DNA from: Bacteroidota bacterium
GTDB lineage: Bacteria; Bacteroidota; Ignavibacteria; Ignavibacteriales; Ignavibacteriaceae
Assembly: GCA_023433685.1 (NCBI GenBank)
Contig: JAEYUD010000249.1
Span: 1-18,865, forward strand
Reading direction: 5' to 3'
Length of the DNA: 18,865 nucleotides
This document shows positions 14,984 through 18,865 of the stretch, in pieces. Both the position numbers and the translations under genes were made by a program. Below the pieces are notes generated by a model. That model saw only the letters and a list, made by a program, of their open reading frames with translations. It searched no databases and was not told the origin of the DNA. Every line of letters starts with the position of its first letter. Position 1 is the stretch's first letter.

Positions 14984-15060
14984 TTCGTTGGTCTTATAAT
15001 GCTGTCAGTAAAAAAGACTTTCAAAAATGTTTATCAATATACCTTTCCCCCCTTTTCGGC

Positions 15061-15414
15061 CTAAAAATCTTCAAACTTCCGGCTATCTTCATTGATGTAA
15101 CAATCATGAAAGAGCCAGATGCCTCGCATATTCGGCAGCACTTCTGTTAAGAACATCTCATTCGAAAGTCTTTCAGGTGAGACAAGAAGGAGATCGACCC
15201 GTTTCATTATAATTTCTTTAACAACGCTGTCCCAGTCGTCTTTGTTGCTGCTGTTGATCGATCTGGCTACAAGTCCCGGCTTTTGCGCGTTTATGATCTG
15301 ATTGCGCATTAGTGCCAGAAGAGGCAAGATCAGCATAGTGGGGCCCTTCCCCTGATCCCTCAGGATCCGGGTGAGGATAAAATAGACATTGTTCCTGCAT
15401 CCATAACTAAACCC
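15061..15414 (-). pseudogene. Fragment of a RecQ-family DEAD/DEAH helicase
   Basis: The - strand reading frame is open from 15414 (just after a TAA at 15417-15415) to a TAG at 15061 and encodes 117 residues resembling part of the first helicase lobe of RecQ-type enzymes. Recognisable are VYFILTRILRDQGKGPTM, LPLLALMRNQI (normally SPLLALMRNQ), an SSNKDDWD segment, VDLLLVSPERL and LTEVLPNM. The Walker A region just before appears ruined (SYGCRNN where TGWGKS is expected), and the DEAH box is missing or scrambled (GIWLFHDCYINEDS). The rest of the gene is absent on both sides. It is best read as a decayed remnant, perhaps of a gene at the island boundary. A short ATG ORF (15336-15061) is probably not functional. 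Confidence 0.75.
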
Positions 15415-15572
15415 TTAATCATGTGACATGGCATGTATTTAACTAAAAACGTATAAAAAATTCCCCATCGGATTCTTTAAATTAAGAATATCCCCCGCAA
15501 AACCCATAACTTTCCTCTTTACAGTTCGCGATTTCCGTGGACGGATGTTTTCTGTTAATTATTGGAGTAGAG

Positions 15573-16541
15573 ATGACTTTTGAAAAGGCTTTGAAGCATA
15601 TTATCGACAAGAGGATCGAACGGATGGATGAGATCTTCAGAATGGAAGATGAACTTTATAAAGAGATGAAGGGGAAAGACCTTGAAATGTTCGTTGTGGA
15701 AGAACCCGAGAAGATACGGAAAGAGCTCATAAAGCTCGAGAAACCGTTCCTTTCAGAGGTAAAAAAGTGGGAGTTCCATAATATGGTGCTCCCGGTGCTG
15801 AAGATCGAGACCCATTGGCACAGCCTTCTTCTCGAATGTATTGATGACAGGGAGGAGGAGAAAGAACTTGTTGAGGAGTTCATTGAACAGTTCTCAGATA
15901 CGGTTGACGAAATTCTCGACCATACCGAAGAAGAACTTATCCCGTTTCTGGAGCGGCATGGTATCGACAGAGACAAGTTCCTGGACGAATTTCTTGAGAG
16001 TGAATACTCTGATATGCTCATGCCGGAACCTCCGCTTGTTGAGCCACCGGTTCTGATCCTTAAGAAAAACTGGCAGAATGACGATAACAACAAGGATGAG
16101 TTAATAGCCCGTTACTCGGCTGTGTTCGAAGAATTAGTAAACACAACGCATTCAGCCACTCCGGAAACGGAGAAAACAGCTGAACAAAAGCTCGCAAAAC
16201 TGAAAGATGAAATGTTTAAGATAGAGCTTGAAGATACCATAACAATCTTAAATCACCTGCTTAAGCTGATCCCCAACACCTTTTCGCAGGCTGAGGAGAT
16301 GCTTGAAGACTACTTCATTCTTCCTGATTTCGAAACTGAAGAGCAAATTCAGGCAGCTTTTGACGAGGTTATAAAGGCCTACCTTGAATCTCTGGAAGAA
16401 TTCTATTCCGCCGTCGAAGCGATCATCAGGCCTTTCTGCAACCGTCACGAATTGAGTTACAAAACGGTGCTTGCCGGGTACATCAATGGGCTTGATAATT
16501 ACACTGACCTTGAGGAGATCGATGAGAAGTATTATCAATAG
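15573..16541 (+). CDS. Acidic protein of unknown function with probable internal duplication
   Basis: A 322-residue, strongly acidic, mostly helical cytoplasmic protein; no signal peptide or membrane segment, and I recognise no family. Two similar blocks are visible. Around residues 100-148, DTVDEILDHTEEELIPFL-ERHGIDRDKFLDEFL aligns with ESLEEFYSAVEAIIRPFC-NRHELSYKTVLAGYI near the C-terminus, sharing the PF-x(2)-RH-x(4)-K pattern, with weaker similarity before each. The blocks are joined by a polar linker (NTTHSATPETEKTAEQ). The ATG at 15573 (GGAG at 15564-15567, 5 nt spacing) is preferred over 15537. It stands between the RecQ remnant and the AAA/nuclease gene and may be monocistronic. Confidence 0.7.
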   Translation: MTFEKALKHIIDKRIERMDEIFRMEDELYKEMKGKDLEMFVVEEPEKIRKELIKLEKPFLSEVKKWEFHNMVLPVLKIETHWHSLLLECIDDREEEKELVEEFIEQFSDTVDEILDHTEEELIPFLERHGIDRDKFLDEFLESEYSDMLMPEPPLVEPPVLILKKNWQNDDNNKDELIARYSAVFEELVNTTHSATPETEKTAEQKLAKLKDEMFKIELEDTITILNHLLKLIPNTFSQAEEMLEDYFILPDFETEEQIQAAFDEVIKAYLESLEEFYSAVEAIIRPFCNRHELSYKTVLAGYINGLDNYTDLEEIDEKYYQ

Positions 16542-16557
16542 ACCTTAAAATTCCGTG

Positions 16558-16637
16558 CATCACAATTTGATCCTCTCGCTCTTAATTCACTTTTGTGATG
16601 TGGTGCCATGTTGCCCGGTAAATAGCTATATTGCCCG
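16558..16637. promoter_or_regulatory. Spacer with inverted CATCACAA pair and direct TTGCCCG pair
   Basis: CATCACAA at 16558-16565 and TTGTGATG at 16593-16600 are perfect 8-nt inverted arms with a 27-nt loop, 16 nt after the preceding stop. No T-tract follows, so it is not a standard terminator. TTGCCCG is repeated at 16611-16617 and 16631-16637, a 20-nt period (two helical turns), 30-56 nt before the AAA gene start. A possible regulatory site, weakly supported. Confidence 0.3.
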
Positions 16638-16666
16638 ATTGATAATTGAAATTTCAGCGCAGAACG

Positions 16667-18385
16667 ATGAATAAAAGTTTACCTTTGCTTACATCCCATT
16701 TCCCAACTCTGATCGAGCGGAATACGTGGTATGTTGACAAGACAAGATTTATCCCTCTCCTTGAGGAGCAGAATTCCCCCGCGATTTTTTTTCTAAGGCC
16801 ACGGCGTTTTGGGAAATCCCTTCTGCTTTCTGTTCTCGATCACTACTATGGCATGCAATATGCTGACGACTTCAACAGGTTGTTCGGCGACTTGCATATC
16901 GGCAAGCCTGAAAATGCTACCCCGCTTCGTAACTCATTCCTTGTTATGAAGTTTGATTTTTCGGGGATCGAATCAGGTGACAAAACCCTCGTAAGAGAAT
17001 CATTTAATTCAAAGATCAAAATCGGATTTAACGATTTTAACTCTCATTACAACTTTCTCTCCCCGGAAGAAATGGCAGAGATCAACAGTAGCGAGTCTCC
17101 TGCTGTAAGAATTGGAAGTTTCCTTTCAGAAGTGCAAAACAGGCTAAAAGGTAACAAAATCTATCTTTTGATCGATGAATATGACCACTTCGCTAATGAA
17201 CTTTATTCGTTTGACAGGAAATATTTTAAGGATATTGTCACCGGGAATGGGTGGGTCAGGAAATTCTATGAAGTTATCAAGCAATTCATGGGTACAGGCT
17301 TGATCGACAGGTTTTTTGCCACCGGGGTCACACCCGTTACCCTCGACAGCATGACGAGCGGTTTCAACATTGCAAAAAATATCTCCCTGCTCGACGAATT
17401 CAACGAACTCGCCGGATTCACAGAATTAGATATCCAAAACATGATCTCTTCAACGATACTAATGCCGGGTGGCTTTGATGCCGGGTCGATCATTAATGAC
17501 ATGCGGGACTGGTATAACGGAAGTTGCTTCTCTTTCCGCGCGGGGAAGAAAATTTACAACCCCCAGTTGGTTATCACATTTCTCTCATCGTTTTCGAGGG
17601 AGTTGAGGTACCCTGATGAGATGGCCGACCAAAATGTCACCTCGGATTTCAAAAAGATCGCCAACATACTTTCGCCACTTCCCGAAGATCTGAACGACTC
17701 GATCGTTGAGGAAATTCTCCTGACCGGGAAAATTTCAGACACCCTTACTCTACAATTCAATTTTGAGAAAGAGTACTCGAAGGCAGACGCTATATCTCTT
17801 TTATATTACAACGGCCTTCTTACAATCGCAGATAATTTTGCCGGTTTGGTGACATTCAGCATCCCTAATTATGTGGTTAAACAACTTTATTGGGAATTCT
17901 TCAGGGATGTCAGGGTATCTGCTAAAGAGATGCGATTTGATTCGGGTGAGATCGGAGCAGCATTGAAGGAGATGTCTCTCAACGGGGATATCCGTCGTTT
18001 TGCCCGCTACGCGCAAAAAGTTATATCATCGGCTTCTTTTCGCGATTTGCAAAACTTCAGCGAAAAGCATCTGAAAATGATCTTTCTTTCGCTTCTCGCC
18101 GGCAACAATGCCTATTTCGTCTCAAGTGAGGTCGAAACACAACTGGGATATGCTGACCTCCTGCTTCAGAAGACACACAGTAATCCCGGTGGATGGGATC
18201 ATCTGATAGAATTGAAGTACATCAAATCCTCGAGACAAAACGATATGGAAAGAATTCTGGAAGATGGTCGCAAACAAGTTTCAACCTATCGTGATTCGCT
18301 CCGGATGCTTGTTCCCGAAAAGTTAAAGACATGGCTTTTGATTTTCACCGGGAAAAACACGCTCGAAATTGTTGAAGTGAAGTAA
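16667..18385 (+). CDS. AAA-ATPase_like protein fused to a C-terminal PD-(D/E)XK nuclease domain
   Basis: A 572-residue protein of the widespread AAA-ATPase_like plus PDDEXK_9 type, abundant in Bacteroidota and of unknown biological role. The N-terminus has the family opening FPTLIERNTWYVDKTRFI. Walker A is the family variant LRPRRFGKS at 43-51 and Walker B YLLIDEYDH at 166-174; FATGVTPV at 217-224 is a sensor-like strand. The C-terminal nuclease shows NAYFVSSEVETQLGYADLLL, with D497, and HLIELKYIK, with E515 and K517, so the catalytic triad looks complete. A TTG-initiated extension to 16646 exists; the ATG at 16667 is preferred because it begins the conserved domain, though no clear ribosome site is present. 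Often discussed as selfish or defence-linked genes; that link is not shown here. Confidence 0.92.
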   Translation: MNKSLPLLTSHFPTLIERNTWYVDKTRFIPLLEEQNSPAIFFLRPRRFGKSLLLSVLDHYYGMQYADDFNRLFGDLHIGKPENATPLRNSFLVMKFDFSGIESGDKTLVRESFNSKIKIGFNDFNSHYNFLSPEEMAEINSSESPAVRIGSFLSEVQNRLKGNKIYLLIDEYDHFANELYSFDRKYFKDIVTGNGWVRKFYEVIKQFMGTGLIDRFFATGVTPVTLDSMTSGFNIAKNISLLDEFNELAGFTELDIQNMISSTILMPGGFDAGSIINDMRDWYNGSCFSFRAGKKIYNPQLVITFLSSFSRELRYPDEMADQNVTSDFKKIANILSPLPEDLNDSIVEEILLTGKISDTLTLQFNFEKEYSKADAISLLYYNGLLTIADNFAGLVTFSIPNYVVKQLYWEFFRDVRVSAKEMRFDSGEIGAALKEMSLNGDIRRFARYAQKVISSASFRDLQNFSEKHLKMIFLSLLAGNNAYFVSSEVETQLGYADLLLQKTHSNPGGWDHLIELKYIKSSRQNDMERILEDGRKQVSTYRDSLRMLVPEKLKTWLLIFTGKNTLEIVEVK

Positions 18386-18478
18386 AAGTCTTTCCTTTCA
18401 TTCAAAATCCCCCTCAATTTGGATCGTTCCCCTTGATTCCTTATTTTGGGGGCAACCTAATATTATTTTGGCGGAGAT

Positions 18479-18865
18479 ATGAAAAAACTGATTCTGATCA
18501 CAATTTGCTTTCTGCAATTTGTGGTAAAGGCGCAATGGCTTCCGGTTAATTTGAATCTTTCCGGGGTTCCTGTTTTGCAGGGGAAACTCTTCACGGATAG
18601 TAAAATCGCATTGCTTTCGACCGGTTCGAACTATTATTACAAGTCGTTCGACCGGGGGCATACCTGGACATTTGACAGGCAACCGTTCGGAATTAACTTC
18701 AACGCGGTGGCCTCATCGGCAGGTGGGAATATTTTGACGATGCGCAATTTGAGCCAGTATTTGCTCTCGACAGACCGGGCAGCCACTTGGTACTCTGTGA
18801 ATACTTCCCTTTCTTCCGGTATTCCTGTTACAGAGATCGAAGGGAGCAGGCAGAATATCTTTTAT
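18479..18865 (+). CDS. Secreted Asp-box (BNR-like) protein, N-terminal part (cut by window end)
   Basis: An open frame of 129 codons runs off the right edge. It begins with a Sec signal peptide (MKKLILITICFLQFVVKA, cleavage likely before Q19). Two Asp-box-like motifs follow: SFDRGHTW, matching S-x-D-x-G-x-T-W, and STDRAATW, in which the glycine is replaced. Asp boxes occur in beta-propellers such as sialidases, sortilin-like and Ycf48-like proteins. In this kind of organism such proteins are often exported through the type IX system, but the C-terminal sorting signal, if any, is outside the window. GGAG at 18473-18476 is the ribosome site, with a short spacing of 2 nt. A GTG or later start is less likely because it would break the signal peptide. 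Confidence 0.75.
   Translation, partial: MKKLILITICFLQFVVKAQWLPVNLNLSGVPVLQGKLFTDSKIALLSTGSNYYYKSFDRGHTWTFDRQPFGINFNAVASSAGGNILTMRNLSQYLLSTDRAATWYSVNTSLSSGIPVTEIEGSRQNIFY

Noticed and set aside
9950..15055. Short similar pyrimidine-rich strings (TACCTTTTCC near 9951 and TACCTTTCCCC near 15040) at the two ends of the island, as possible attachment-site repeats
   Set aside because: The match is under 10 nt, low in complexity and imperfect; no integrase or transposase gene is present.
15218..15400. A 60-residue - strand ORF overlapping the RecQ fragment
   Set aside because: Its low-complexity translation (QQQQQRR) is the wrong frame of the helicase remnant; similarity exists only in the frame ending at 15061.
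18398..18682. A 94-codon - strand ORF near the right edge
   Set aside because: It overlaps the signal-peptide-bearing + strand frame starting at 18479, which has Asp-box motifs; the - strand product has no recognisable feature.

Overview
The window looks like chromosomal DNA of a Bacteroidota/Ignavibacteriota-type (FCB-group) bacterium. The reasons are the gene repertoire (small membrane proteins resembling the DUF5362 type, a MerR-B12 regulator, an AAA-ATPase_like/PDDEXK protein, and a secreted Asp-box protein cut by the right edge) and blocks of short extragenic repeats. GGAG-type Shine-Dalgarno sites precede several genes, so this is probably not a classical Bacteroidia genome, where such sites are scarce. 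The taxonomic call is inference from gene content only.

Layout. 1-1740: the 3' end of serS, a repeat-rich spacer, then two tandem paralogous small membrane proteins closed by a rho-independent terminator. 1941-9938: housekeeping and DNA-maintenance genes. These are a MerR regulator with a cobalamin-binding domain (+), priA (-), lysA with a downstream lipoprotein gene (-), a class II CPD photolyase (+) and a dprA-family gene (+). About 9940-14983: a compact, increasingly AT-rich restriction-modification island, all on the + strand, in the order C1 - M1 - C2 - M2 - R - Vsr, with overlapping stops and starts. 15061-15414: a decayed fragment of a RecQ-type helicase on the - strand. 15573-18385: an acidic protein of unknown function with a probable internal duplication, then an AAA-ATPase/nuclease fusion. 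18479-end: start of a secreted Asp-box (BNR-like) protein.

The most interesting part is the island. It contains two 107-residue XRE controller-like proteins, about 61% identical over their first 70 residues by hand count. Each overlaps its own cytosine-5 methyltransferase, and each is preceded by the same two-part palindromic DNA element. M1 is very like E. coli Dcm/EcoRII in its target-recognition region. M2 is a different C5-methyltransferase, followed by a PD-(D/E)XK protein likely to be the restriction enzyme and by a Vsr-type T:G mismatch endonuclease. I read this as two controller-methyltransferase units stacked in tandem, sharing one nuclease and one Vsr, possibly with cross-regulation through shared operators.

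A second, weaker theme is light and DNA repair. The B12-binding MerR protein keeps the Wx9EH signature of CarH-type photoreceptors, and a photolyase lies about 5 kb away. The photolyase start is overlapped by a short upstream ORF and a perfect 16-nt palindrome.
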